A stretch of 33,404 nt of DNA from positions 1 through 33,404 of the forward strand of contig JAIRYT010000087.1 in assembly GCA_031267675.1 (NCBI GenBank). The letters are read 5' to 3'. The translations under genes were made by a program, and so were the position numbers. The notes below the pieces were generated by a model. The model was not told the origin of the DNA and ran no database searches. It saw nothing but the letters and a program-made list of their open reading frames with translations. The stretch is from Treponema sp. (GTDB lineage Bacteria > Spirochaetota > Spirochaetia > Treponematales > Breznakiellaceae). This document shows positions 15,105 to 23,874 of this stretch, piece after piece (the first letter of the stretch is position 1; the number at the start of each line of letters is the position of its first letter).

Positions 15105-17207
15105 TTACGCCGCAGCCGCCTCCAGTCTGATTTCTCCAACCGATTCAATGGTAACATCGTTTACCATTTCCGGCACCGACAACACTACCAGTTCGGGCAG
15201 TTCCCGCGCGGTAGAATATTTTACGAGCGAACGCGCCGCTTCCGAACAAAGAATTACCGGCAGCCAGCCCTGTTCCTGCACGGCGGCAATGGCCCGTGAA
15301 AGCCCCTTGATCCATTCTTTTTGCACCGGCGGATCAAGGGCGGAAATGGAACCCGCCGCTGTTTTAACTTCGCTGTCAATGATCTTTTGTTCAAGCGAAG
15401 GATCGATGGTAAGCACATGCAGAACTTTTTCGTCGTCGGCGTATTGCAGACATAACTGCCGCGAAAGCGCCTGACGGGCTTTTTCGGTAAGGAACTGGGT
15501 TTCCTTGGTAACGGAACCATAGTCGGCAAGCGCTTCCAGAATCGCCGTCATATTGCGGATCGAAACCTGTTCGCGCAAAAGATTTTGTATTACTTTTTGT
15601 ATGTCGCCAAGGCCAAGGCTCTTTTGCGCTTCTTCGACCACCGCCGGATAGGTCTTGGCAAGTTCATCCAGTATGCCCCGGGTTTCCTGGCGGCCCAGAA
15701 TTTCGGCGGCGTGGTGTTTAATAATTTCGGTTAAATGTGTGGCGATAATTGACGGAGGATCTACCACCGTGTACCCGGCGCGTTCCGCTTCGTCGCGTTT
15801 TTCATCGCGCACCCATAACGCGGGAAGCCCAAAAGCGGGGTCGCGGGTTTTTTCGCCCGGTAATTCGTCTTTAATGCCGCCGGGATTAATGCATAAATAA
15901 TGACCCATGCGTATTTTTCCCCTGCCGACATCAACCCCTTTTATTTTAATGCAGTACTCCGAAGGTTCAAGGCGCATATTGTCGATAATTCTGATGCGGG
16001 GAATAACAAGGCCCAAATCCAGCGCGGACTCGCGCCTTATGCGCTGTATGCGTTCAAGCAGTTCCGCGCCCTTGTCGCGGTCAACCAGGGGAATAAGGCC
16101 GTAGCCAAGTTCCAGCGATATGGGATCCAGCGGAACAATGGGGCTCATTTCTGCGGCATCGTCTTTGGGTTTTGCCTCGCCCGCCTTTTTGCTTACGGTT
16201 TCTTCAAACGCCAGTTTCTTTTTACGCCGCAGCAAAAACGCGTAAAGGCCCACGAGCAGCGCCATGGGAACAAGCACGTACCAGGGAAAACCCGGAAGAA
16301 GGGCAAAGCCCATAAGCACGGCGGCCCCAATGGCGTAGATCTTCGCGTCCTGGCTAAACTGGCGTTTTAGATCTTCGCCAAAAGTATTGTCGGACGCGGA
16401 GCGGGTTACAATAATGCCCATTGCGGTAGAGACAAGCAGCGAAGGAACCTGCGAAAGAAGGCCGTCTCCAATGGAAAACGTAATATAATTCGCCATGGCC
16501 GCCGTTATATTTTCGCCGTGCAGGGCGACGCCTACAATAATCCCGCCCAAAATATTTACCGCGGTGATCAGGATTCCCACCACGACGTTTCCCGAAATAA
16601 ATTTACTTGCGCCGTCCATTGCCCCGTAAAAATCCACTTCGTGCTGAAGCTCCGCCTTGCGGGCGATAAGTTCTTCTTCGCTTATTGAGCCGGAATTAAA
16701 TTCGGCCTCAATCGCCATTTGTTTGCCGGGCATCGCATCCAAACGAAAGCGCGCGGCGACTTCGGACGTTCTTGTCGAGCCTTTGGTAATTACAATGGCC
16801 TGGACCGCGATAATTACGATAAATATAATAAAGCCTACGACCAGGCCGTCCGTTCCGGCGGAACCGACGACAAACGAGGCAAACGCGCGTATCATGCGTC
16901 CGTCAAACTGCTGGCCTTTGGTAAGTATTAAGCGCGTGGAAGAAACATTCAACGCCAGGCCAAAAATCGTAACGATAAGCAGCACGGTCGGAAACGAAGA
17001 AAAATCCGTCGCTTTTTTTGTGTAAAGGACAAGAAGCAGAATCATTAACGAAAGAAGCAGGTTCATCGCCATAAGCGTATCAAGCAGAATCGTGGGAAGG
17101 GGGATAACCAGCATCATTACTACCGCGATAACGGCGGCGGCAATGGCAAGATCGCTTGTATTTCCCGGTGGTTTTAAACCGTTCGGCGCGTTTTTTACAT
17201 CAGCCAT
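15105..17207 (-). CDS. flhA: Flagellar export gate protein FlhA
   Basis: 700 residues, normal length. The first ~320 residues hold about eight membrane segments with the conserved FHIPEP-family motifs (RLILTKGQ, RFRLDAMPGKQMAIEAEFNSG, GDGLLSQVPSLLVSTAMGIIVTR). A linker then leads to the large cytoplasmic ring domain (about 370-690) that docks export chaperones. FlhA forms the nonameric ring of the type III export gate in the inner membrane. The ATG at 17207 follows GGAGG. Confidence 0.97.
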   Translation of the reverse strand: MADVKNAPNGLKPPGNTSDLAIAAAVIAVVMMLVIPLPTILLDTLMAMNLLLSLMILLLVLYTKKATDFSSFPTVLLIVTIFGLALNVSSTRLILTKGQQFDGRMIRAFASFVVGSAGTDGLVVGFIIFIVIIAVQAIVITKGSTRTSEVAARFRLDAMPGKQMAIEAEFNSGSISEEELIARKAELQHEVDFYGAMDGASKFISGNVVVGILITAVNILGGIIVGVALHGENITAAMANYITFSIGDGLLSQVPSLLVSTAMGIIVTRSASDNTFGEDLKRQFSQDAKIYAIGAAVLMGFALLPGFPWYVLVPMALLVGLYAFLLRRKKKLAFEETVSKKAGEAKPKDDAAEMSPIVPLDPISLELGYGLIPLVDRDKGAELLERIQRIRRESALDLGLVIPRIRIIDNMRLEPSEYCIKIKGVDVGRGKIRMGHYLCINPGGIKDELPGEKTRDPAFGLPALWVRDEKRDEAERAGYTVVDPPSIIATHLTEIIKHHAAEILGRQETRGILDELAKTYPAVVEEAQKSLGLGDIQKVIQNLLREQVSIRNMTAILEALADYGSVTKETQFLTEKARQALSRQLCLQYADDEKVLHVLTIDPSLEQKIIDSEVKTAAGSISALDPPVQKEWIKGLSRAIAAVQEQGWLPVILCSEAARSLVKYSTARELPELVVLSVPEMVNDVTIESVGEIRLEAAAA

Positions 17208-17217
17208 GCTGCCTCCA

Positions 17218-18372
17218 TTATGCCCCTATCCCATTCGCCCTGCGGCGGGTTTCGTTTATCTGCTGCACCTGGGCGTACACAAGCGCGAGCACTTCATAGT
17301 ACCTGACGGGTACAATTTGTCCTATATCAACTTCCGCAAAAAGGGAACGGGCCAATTGTTTATTTTCGATAATGGGTACGTCGTTTTCTTTTGCGACAGC
17401 CTTCATGCGGAACGCGGTTTCGTCAACACCCTTGGCGCTAAGACGCGGCGCCGGCATGGTAATGTTGTCGTATTCCAGGGCGCAGGCAAAATGAGTCGGG
17501 TTGGTAACTACGACGTCCGCCCTGGCGACATTTACCGTCATGTTACGGCCCATTAATTCACGCATCCGCTGGCGTATTCTGCCGCGTATCTGCGGATCGC
17601 CTTCGTACATTTTGCGCTCTTCGGTTACTTCCTGGCGGGTCATTTTGAGCGACTGCCGGTACTGCCAGCGCTGGAAAAGCATGTCGGGAATCGAAAGCAG
17701 CAGCAGCAGCAGCGCCGCAATGATCAACATTCGTATGGCAAGGCCGCCGACGGTGACAAGGCCCGGCCAGATTCCGGCGTTTTGCAGATTGGCCAGCGTC
17801 TCTATGCGCGAGCGTATCAGAAAGAACGCCACCGAGCCGATAATTGCCATTTTTACGATTGATTTGGCAAAATTAAACAGCCCTTCCATGGAAAACAGCG
17901 TCCGTTTAAAATAACGGCCAAAATGGGGAACAATGCGCGAAAAGTCGGGAACAAGCGGCTTTGTGGTAAAGAGCGGGCCGACCTGCACCAGATTTGAAAA
18001 AACAGCCGCCGCGACGCCGGCAGCGGCGACAGGCCAGACCAGTTTTATAAAGTAGCTAAAAAACAATCCCGCCGTTACGCCGTCGCTTGCCGGATTTAGT
18101 TCGTTAATCCGCGTAAAGAAAAAACGTATCATTTCTATGCAGGTAGTAAGCATATACCCCGCCGAAAATAAAATGGTCAGCGCCGGAAAAAGCAGCCCCA
18201 GCGCGGCGATTAATTCCTGGCTTTTGGCAACACGCCCCTCTTCGCGGGCTTTGCGGATTTTATACTCGGAAGGTTCCTCGGTACGGCCTTCGTCTTCGGC
18301 GGCAAACCATTGAAGATCAATTAGCGGTGTTCCGCGCCGGGACCCGTACAGCATTGCGCCGGCACAGTTCAT
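17218..18372 (-). CDS. flhB: Flagellar export switch protein FlhB
   Basis: 384 residues. The N-terminal part contains RTEEPSEYKIRKAREEGRVAKS, four membrane segments follow, and the cytoplasmic domain has the autocleavage site NPTH (291-294). Cleavage between Asn and Pro lets the export apparatus switch from hook to filament substrates, together with FliK. An unusual leader of about 20 residues (MNCAGAMLYGSRRGTPLIDL) precedes the usual start of the family. The start overlaps the fliR stop by four bases (ATGA) and follows GGAGG. Confidence 0.97.
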   Translation of the reverse strand: MNCAGAMLYGSRRGTPLIDLQWFAAEDEGRTEEPSEYKIRKAREEGRVAKSQELIAALGLLFPALTILFSAGYMLTTCIEMIRFFFTRINELNPASDGVTAGLFFSYFIKLVWPVAAAGVAAAVFSNLVQVGPLFTTKPLVPDFSRIVPHFGRYFKRTLFSMEGLFNFAKSIVKMAIIGSVAFFLIRSRIETLANLQNAGIWPGLVTVGGLAIRMLIIAALLLLLLSIPDMLFQRWQYRQSLKMTRQEVTEERKMYEGDPQIRGRIRQRMRELMGRNMTVNVARADVVVTNPTHFACALEYDNITMPAPRLSAKGVDETAFRMKAVAKENDVPIIENKQLARSLFAEVDIGQIVPVRYYEVLALVYAQVQQINETRRRANGIGA

Positions 18373-19172
18373 ACGCCCTCCGTAATTTGCCGGCCGATCT
18401 GTATATAGAGCGTTTCTATGGCGCTAAACCCCGAATTGATGACGCGGCCAAACGCTTCTACCATAAAGGGCATGGTCGCGAGAATTAAAATAAACGCCGT
18501 CGTTATCGAAATGGGAAACCCTTCTGTTAAAATATTAATTTGCGGCGCGGCTTTTGAAATAAGCCCCGTCGCAAGCGAGGTAAGAAACAGGGTTCCCAAT
18601 ACGGGGAGCGAGATTACCATCGCGTCAAGAAAGAGCCGCGACAGACCCGAAAGCAGCATGCCTAAAACCGCTTCGCGCCCGTTTAACAGCGAAACAGCGC
18701 TTATGGTCTGTAACGAGCGTAAAAATCCGCCCAGGAATAATTCGGTAAATCCGTTTAACAAAAGAAAGACAAGCATGGCGACAAGGTTAAGGTATGATCC
18801 CATAAGGGGGTTTTCGATCTGCGACAGCGGATCAAAGGTTTCCGAAGCGCCAAAACCCATTTGCAGCGAAAAAAACTGCCCCGCCGTCGAAAAGGCCGAA
18901 AACACCGCCGTAATAAAAAACCCCATAATAACACCGATGACCGCCTCGCTGGCCGCCAAAAATACAAAGGTAAGCGAAAAAAGTTCCAGGCCCGCCGTGT
19001 TTAACGCCGAGGCGGAGGGAACCGCGGCGTACGCGGCAAAACCCGCCAGGGCGACGCGCGCAATCTGCGGATTCGACTCGGAAGAAAGAAGGGGAGCTGT
19101 TTCAATAAGGGCAAGCGCGCGCGCGGCGACCAGTAAAAAAAGCGGCGCTCCGTTTAACAATTCCCTAATCAC
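18369..19172 (-). CDS. fliR: Flagellar export protein FliR
   Basis: 267 residues with six or seven membrane segments and family motifs such as GFFITAVFSAFSTAGQFFSLQMGFG and a C-terminal SITTAFILILATMPFMVEAFG. It is part of the FliPQR export gate complex. The start is GTG at 19172, preceded by GGGAGC. The stop overlaps flhB. Confidence 0.95.
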   Translation of the reverse strand: MIRELLNGAPLFLLVAARALALIETAPLLSSESNPQIARVALAGFAAYAAVPSASALNTAGLELFSLTFVFLAASEAVIGVIMGFFITAVFSAFSTAGQFFSLQMGFGASETFDPLSQIENPLMGSYLNLVAMLVFLLLNGFTELFLGGFLRSLQTISAVSLLNGREAVLGMLLSGLSRLFLDAMVISLPVLGTLFLTSLATGLISKAAPQINILTEGFPISITTAFILILATMPFMVEAFGRVINSGFSAIETLYIQIGRQITEGV

Positions 19173-19196
19173 GTTTGCTCCCTGTCCGGCGCAGTC

Positions 19197-19466
19197 TTAG
19201 CGCGCCATCTGCGGTATCATTTGAAAAAGCCGTATGGTGTATCCGCTCAACGACGAAAACATCCATCCGCCCAGAAAACCCAAAATCAAAAGAATCGCGA
19301 TTACCTTGGGCACAAAGGTAAGTGTCTGTTCCTGTATCGAAGTGGTCGCCTGCAGTATCGCCACGACAAGGCCTACCAAAAGCGCGGTAAGCAGCATGGG
19401 CGCCGCCAAATAGAGCACCTGCAGAATACCTTCGCGCAGCAGCGTTGTCGCCATTCCAACATCCAT
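19197..19466 (-). CDS. fliQ: Flagellar export protein FliQ
   Basis: 89 residues, the usual size, with two membrane helices (about 14-38 and 52-77). The loop between them contains TTSIQEQTLTFVPK, the typical FliQ signature. It forms the outer layer of the FliP5Q4R1 gate. It starts three bases after fliP. Confidence 0.96.
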   Translation of the reverse strand: MDVGMATTLLREGILQVLYLAAPMLLTALLVGLVVAILQATTSIQEQTLTFVPKVIAILLILGFLGGWMFSSLSGYTIRLFQMIPQMAR

Positions 19467-19469
19467 GCG

Positions 19470-20333
19470 TCACCTCAACACAAACGATTGAACAAGCTGG
19501 CTGGTCAACAGCCCCCAGCCGTCAACCAAAATAAAAAGAATTAATTTAAACGGCATTGAGATCATCACCGGGGGGAGCATGATCATACCCATTGACATAA
19601 GCGCGCTTGCCACTACCATGTCAATTACGATAAACGGAATAAACAGCAGTATTCCTATTCTAAACGCCACGGTTAATTCGTTTAAAATAAACGCGGGAAT
19701 AAGTACATAGGTCGGCACATCCGCCAAATTCTGCGGCGCGTCGAGCCCCCGCATCGCCATAAAAAGACGCACATTGTTCCTGCCGCTGTCGCTGCGCATC
19801 TGGCGGTACATAAAAAGACGCAGGGGGCCTTCGGCTTCGCGGTAGGCGGTTTCTACATTTATTTCGCCCGCCGCCAGCGGCCGGAACGAATTCCGGTATA
19901 CATCCTCCAGCGTCGGCCGCATGATAAACAGGGTAAGAAAAAGGCTGATTCCCAGCAAAACCTGATTCGGCGGCACCTGCTGGAGCGACAGGGCCCGCTT
20001 AACAAAATCAAGCACGATGGAAATACGCAGAAAACTGGTCATTAAAATAATAATGCTTGGCGCGAGCGAAAGCACCGTGAGGACAAGGAGCAGGCGCAGC
20101 GAAAAGGCGACTTCCTGCCCGTTGGCGGGGTTTCGCACGGTAAGATCGATAAACGGAATAACGCCCTCGTCCGGCGGAGACGGCAGCTCCGTAGTTCCCG
20201 TCCGGGCCGCATCGGGAGGAGGAACCGTAACACCCCCCGAAGCGGGCGGAGCGGTGACCGCCGGGGCGGCCTGCGCAAAAAGTTCGGCGCCCAAAAAGAG
20301 AACAAGCAGCGCCGGTAAAATTCGTTTACCCAC
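19470..20333 (-). CDS. fliP: Flagellar export protein FliP
   Basis: 287 residues. A cleavable-type signal peptide (1-20) is followed by a Pro/Ala-rich linker of about 40 residues, longer than in enteric FliP. The core holds the conserved VLTVLSLAPSIIILMTSFLRISIVLDFVKRAL and a C-terminal block ending FKLILFILVDGWGLLTSQLVQSF. It forms the central pore of the export gate. The start is GTG at 20333, one base after the fliO stop, with AGGAAG upstream. Confidence 0.95.
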   Translation of the reverse strand: MGKRILPALLVLFLGAELFAQAAPAVTAPPASGGVTVPPPDAARTGTTELPSPPDEGVIPFIDLTVRNPANGQEVAFSLRLLLVLTVLSLAPSIIILMTSFLRISIVLDFVKRALSLQQVPPNQVLLGISLFLTLFIMRPTLEDVYRNSFRPLAAGEINVETAYREAEGPLRLFMYRQMRSDSGRNNVRLFMAMRGLDAPQNLADVPTYVLIPAFILNELTVAFRIGILLFIPFIVIDMVVASALMSMGMIMLPPVMISMPFKLILFILVDGWGLLTSQLVQSFVLR

Positions 20334-20334
20334 C

Positions 20335-20955
20335 TTAAAACTTCCTGAAACGTTCGCGGCGCTGGCGTAAATTATCGAGCCGGTTTTGTTCGACCGTTCC
20401 GCCGCCGCCCAGTTTTTTTAACAGCGCCCTGAATGAAGGGAGCGGAGTCAGCGCTTCGGCGCTTTTGGCCGAATTATCGACAATCATCGCGTCAACGGCT
20501 TCCCTGTCGGTGACATCCGCAATGCGGGTTACCCCGCCCTCGCCGGAACCGACCAGCCAGGCGTTTGTTCCCACCGAAACAACATGGATATAGCGCCCGC
20601 TCCCCAAATGGGTCGACGCTAAAATGCGTAAATGGGGATTTTGTTCGGCCCGGGGACGGGAAAGCCGTTTAAGGCAAAAGATTACCAGATATATGACTAC
20701 GGCGACAAGAATAAGAACAAAAAACATGCGAAGCGCCGCAAAAGAAGACGACGAAGACTGAACGTCCCCGTCTATGGGAAGCAGCGATTCCCGTTCCCGC
20801 CGGGCGGCCTCCGCTTCGTCCGCGGCGCTTTCGTCATCTTCCAGCGAAAGCGTTGTTTCATCGATACGGCTGCCGGCGGTTTCGTCATTTGTCTGCGCGG
20901 ACAACACACAGGGCGCAAGGAGAACAATAATGAGCAACAGGTAAATACGGTTCAG
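20335..20955 (-). CDS. fliO: Flagellar biosynthesis protein FliO (FliZ), probable CTG start
   Basis: 206 residues if started at CTG (20953-20955). GGAGG lies six bases upstream of that CTG, and the resulting N-terminus MNRIYLLLIIVLLAPC is a proper signal peptide. The alternative TTG at 20937 has no ribosome site and loses the basic n-region. An acidic periplasmic segment is followed by a membrane helix (about 77-96: MFFVLILVAVVIYLVIFCL) and the FliO cytoplasmic domain with HLRILASTHLGSGRYIHVVSVG. FliO assists assembly of the FliP ring. It is poorly conserved; position between fliY and fliP supports the call. Confidence 0.85.
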   Translation of the reverse strand: MNRIYLLLIIVLLAPCVLSAQTNDETAGSRIDETTLSLEDDESAADEAEAARRERESLLPIDGDVQSSSSSFAALRMFFVLILVAVVIYLVIFCLKRLSRPRAEQNPHLRILASTHLGSGRYIHVVSVGTNAWLVGSGEGGVTRIADVTDREAVDAMIVDNSAKSAEALTPLPSFRALLKKLGGGGTVEQNRLDNLRQRRERFRKF

Positions 20956-20980
20956 TTTTCCCCTCCCAAGTTAAACTGAA

Positions 20981-20999
20981 CGCGGCTTATCAGGCCGCG
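20981..20999 (-). other. Hairpin in the fliY-fliO gap
   Basis: CGCGGC, 7-base loop, GCCGCG, in a 73-base gap where most neighbours are separated by under 25 bases. No T-run follows. It could cause partial termination, mRNA processing or pausing, lowering export-gate genes relative to switch genes. Confidence 0.45.
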
Positions 21000-21028
21000 G
21001 CTATTATGACGGGCGCAGGTGCGATCGC

Positions 21029-22150
21029 CTACCCAAGTGTTTCTGTCATGCGTTCCATGGGCGACACAATTTCGGTAACGCGCACGCCAAAGTTTTCGTC
21101 GATAACCACCACTTCGCCCTTGGCGATTAATTTGTGATTTACCAAAATATCCACAGGCTCGCCGGCAAGTTTATCCAATTCGATAATCGTGCCTTCGCCC
21201 ATTCCTAAAATTTCTTTAATAAGCTTTCGGGTGCGGCCCAGTTCGACGGTCATTTCCATGAACACGTCCATAATAAGGCCGATGTTCCCCTGTTCCTGGG
21301 TCGCTGTTCCGGGCATAAGGCTGGGGAACTGTACCGATTGAACCTGCCCCATATTTACGCCCATCGCGGGCATTCCGCCCATCGCTCCCATTCCTCCGCC
21401 CATTGGCATTCCGCCGCCCATCGCTCCCATCGCGCCAAGGTTCGGCATCGCCCCCGTATCCATTCCGGCAAAAGGCGCAACCGGAGCGGGACCGGCGCGG
21501 CCGACAAGCGCCTGCGAAATGTCAAGGGCGCTTTGCGGGCCAAAGATTTCCCACAGCTGGTGGCTGCGCCCGTCGCCCAGCGTAATCTGGTAGGTGGCGC
21601 ACATAAAGGTTCCGCCGGGAAGGGCGACAACAGCCTTTGGAACATTGGCCGCTTCCGGCGACACCGAAGCGATTGATTTATTCCCCGTTTTATCGGTAAG
21701 CGCGGTAATCTGGCTTCCGACCAGCTGGGATACAACTTCGCCCAAAACAGACATGGCCATTTCATCAAGCTGGATGTTTTCTTCTTTGTTCATCAGCGAC
21801 GCAATCGCCTTGGCGCTGTCTTCGGAAAAAAGAAAACTGTGTTCGCCGGGAAAGCCCGAATTAAAATCCGCCTTTACCGCGGTAACCATATCGGGAAGCT
21901 GCTGCAGAATATCTTCGCGCGTCATGGGGACCACATTGGGGCCCCTGAATGTGACGTCTTTTCCGGTCATCATGGACAGGTTCGAAGACTGGGCGTCTAC
22001 CGTTCCCGCCAAAAAAGTCTGGAGGGCCCTGCGTTCCTCGTCTCCGCCTATGGGGGCGGCCATGACGGGCGCGGGCGTACTTGTACTGCTGGAATCTACG
22101 CCAGCCAGCAACGCATCTATTTCATCCTGAGAGAGAGCGCCGTCACTCAT
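21029..22150 (-). CDS. fliY: Flagellar motor switch protein FliY/FliN
   Basis: 373 residues, the long spirochete/Bacillus-type FliY. Residues 5-17 (ALSQDEIDALLAG) copy the FliM N-terminal motif. A CheC/FliM-like middle domain covers about 40-225, a Met/Gly-rich linker 229-268, and a C-terminal SpoA domain (about 285-370) with VELGRTRKLIKEILGMGEGTIIELDKLAGEPVDILVN. It forms the lower C-ring and may dephosphorylate CheY-P, as in Bacillus. It overlaps the fliM stop by one base (TAATG). Confidence 0.94.
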   Translation of the reverse strand: MSDGALSQDEIDALLAGVDSSSTSTPAPVMAAPIGGDEERRALQTFLAGTVDAQSSNLSMMTGKDVTFRGPNVVPMTREDILQQLPDMVTAVKADFNSGFPGEHSFLFSEDSAKAIASLMNKEENIQLDEMAMSVLGEVVSQLVGSQITALTDKTGNKSIASVSPEAANVPKAVVALPGGTFMCATYQITLGDGRSHQLWEIFGPQSALDISQALVGRAGPAPVAPFAGMDTGAMPNLGAMGAMGGGMPMGGGMGAMGGMPAMGVNMGQVQSVQFPSLMPGTATQEQGNIGLIMDVFMEMTVELGRTRKLIKEILGMGEGTIIELDKLAGEPVDILVNHKLIAKGEVVVIDENFGVRVTEIVSPMERMTETLG

Positions 22151-23178
22151 TACAGTTCCTCCGCTTCTGAAGCAAGCTCTTCAAATTCTTCCTGTTCCAG
22201 TTCGGCGGTCTTTTTAACGACCTGAACCGCGACTCTTCTGCCGACCACGCCGGGACGGCACAGGAATTTTCGCTTGCTTCCAATATTAAGGGAAAAAGCA
22301 TCCCCGACCTGTACATTGTACAGCCGGACCACATCGCCAATCCGCAGGGAAAGCACATCCCGTACTGGTATCTGAATTTTGCCAATTTCCGCTACTACAT
22401 TAACATCGACAGTTGAAAGCTTATCCTTTAAGACGGTCAGGTTCTCTGTTGTGGTTCCCCGGCGCACCGAAGAATACCAGAATTGGGCGGAAAGCTTGCC
22501 GATGATGGGTTCTATTGTGATATAGGGAATGCAGAAGTTCATCATACCTTCTACATCGCCCACTTTTGTCTCCAGGGTAACCAGCACCACCATTTCGGTC
22601 GGCGGTACAATCTGCGCAAACTGGGGATTGGTGTCAATCTGCCCCAGCCGGGGCCGCAGATCGATCACCTGGGACCAGGCTTCGCGCATGTTTCCCAAAA
22701 TACGGACAATAATCCCTTCCATAACGGCCTGTTCGATATCGGTCAGTTCGTGCTGGGATTTGGTACCCTCGCCGGTGCCGCCAAAAAGCCGGTCGATGAT
22801 CGAAAACGTTATCGCGGGGTCGATCTCAAGAATCGCGTTGCCCTTGAGCGGGTCCATGTTAATAATCGCCAGCGTTGTCGGCGTGGGAATGGAGCGTATG
22901 AATTCCTCGTAGGTCAGCTGATCTACCGAAGCGACATGGACGTGAACCATTGAGCGCAGCTGGGCGGAAAGACTTGTCGTGGTTAAACGGGCAAAGGTTT
23001 CGTGCATGATCGAGACTGTTCTGATCTGTTCTTTGGAGAATTTGTCGGGCCGCTTAAAGTCGTAGATTTTGATCTTGCGGGTGTCCGCCGCAGGGCGGAA
23101 ATCTTCTGGTTCGGTGTCTCCGGCGTTAATCGCGGTTAATAACTGATCTATCTCATCCTGGGACAGAACTTCGGTCAA
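22150..23178 (-). CDS. fliM: Flagellar motor switch protein FliM
   Basis: 342 residues. The N-terminal CheY-P-binding motif is LSQDEIDQLLTA (5-16). The CheC-like middle domain includes the GGTGEGTKSQHELTDIEQAVMEGI block, and a SpoA domain lies at the C-terminus (about 255-330: LKDKLSTVDVNVVAEIGKIQIPVRDVLSLRIGDVVRL). It transmits chemotaxis signals to rotor direction. The start is TTG at 23178 with AAGGAG upstream. Confidence 0.96.
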   Translation of the reverse strand: MTEVLSQDEIDQLLTAINAGDTEPEDFRPAADTRKIKIYDFKRPDKFSKEQIRTVSIMHETFARLTTTSLSAQLRSMVHVHVASVDQLTYEEFIRSIPTPTTLAIINMDPLKGNAILEIDPAITFSIIDRLFGGTGEGTKSQHELTDIEQAVMEGIIVRILGNMREAWSQVIDLRPRLGQIDTNPQFAQIVPPTEMVVLVTLETKVGDVEGMMNFCIPYITIEPIIGKLSAQFWYSSVRRGTTTENLTVLKDKLSTVDVNVVAEIGKIQIPVRDVLSLRIGDVVRLYNVQVGDAFSLNIGSKRKFLCRPGVVGRRVAVQVVKKTAELEQEEFEELASEAEEL

Positions 23179-23195
23179 GTTTTAGCGCTCCTTCG

Positions 23196-23750
23196 TTACG
23201 TTTCCATTACGTCCAGTTTAATAAAATAAATCTCCCGTACTTTGGCGGTATCCAGATACCGCGTATTAAGGAGTTCCCGAATTTCCTGCTTTAGGACCAT
23301 CTCGTTCGCCGGCTCAAGTTCGCTGTAATATTTCCCGGCAAAATAGTTGCGGGTAAAGTCGCGCAGCTGCACAACCCGCGCGGTAAGCTCGGTAGAAGCG
23401 GCGTTATTGTTCATGTCATAGCCGATAACCATGTCTACTATCACGGTATGATTCTGATCCCGCGTACTGGTGCTCAACTGGCCAATAAGATTAAATGTAG
23501 CGTATTGGGGCCGTGTTCCTACATATTCGGCTGTCGGATCAAAAACAGTCTGCGATTCGCCGCGGCCGTTCATAATATTAAAGGTGATTACCGCCACGGT
23601 TACGATAAACACAAGCGCGCCAAGGCCGATGGCCGCAAATTTGAGGAGATTGGGCAAAAGGTCCGCAAGGCCGCCGCCCGATTTTTTGGATCCGCCGTCT
23701 ATCCCGGTTACATCCTCGCCGCCGAGATCCAGGCCGTCATCATCACCCAT
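23196..23750 (-). CDS. fliL: Stator-associated protein FliL
   Basis: 184 residues. An acidic, Gly-rich cytoplasmic N-terminus leads to one membrane helix (about 36-60: LLKFAAIGLGALVFIVTVAVITFNI) and a periplasmic domain with the family ending LNTRYLDTAKVREIYFIKLDVME. In spirochetes FliL forms rings around stators and affects motor torque and flagellar orientation. GGAGG precedes the ATG at 23750. A 15-codon ORF overlaps its start. Confidence 0.93.
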   Translation of the reverse strand: MGDDDGLDLGGEDVTGIDGGSKKSGGGLADLLPNLLKFAAIGLGALVFIVTVAVITFNIMNGRGESQTVFDPTAEYVGTRPQYATFNLIGQLSTSTRDQNHTVIVDMVIGYDMNNNAASTELTARVVQLRDFTRNYFAGKYYSELEPANEMVLKQEIRELLNTRYLDTAKVREIYFIKLDVMET

Positions 23751-23790
23751 CTGGTACCTCCCAAATCCCAGAGGCTTTTCCTGAGTACAT
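23743..23790 (-). CDS. Putative 15-codon leader ORF upstream of fliL
   Basis: Reads MYSGKASGIWEVPDG and stop, with GGGAGG eight bases upstream of its ATG. Its end overlaps the first codons of fliL by eight bases in another frame. It may couple or tune fliL translation. It could also be fortuitous. Confidence 0.4.
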   Translation of the reverse strand: MYSGKASGIWEVPDG

Positions 23791-23806
23791 AAGAAAAACC
23801 TCCCAG

Positions 23807-23835
23807 ATTATACACATTATTCACAATTTACGCAA
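23807..23835 (-). promoter_or_regulatory. Predicted internal promoter upstream of fliL
   Basis: On the minus strand, TTGCGT (23830-23835), 17 bases, and a perfect TATAAT (23807-23812), in the 124-base AT-rich gap between motB and fliL, the longest gap in the operon. It would give extra transcription of fliL and the downstream switch and export genes. Confidence 0.55.
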
Positions 23836-23874
23836 GTATCCTGTGCATAAATCGTATACGTTACCGCAGGACCG

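Noticed and set aside
18418-19200. 260-codon plus-strand frame opposite fliR
   Set aside because: Long but antisense to a well-conserved membrane protein; its Ser/Arg/Ala-rich composition is typical of a shadow frame.
21360-21440. Short spaced DNA repeats that could suggest a CRISPR-like array
   Set aside because: They are coding microrepeats of the FliY Met/Gly linker with no regular spacers.
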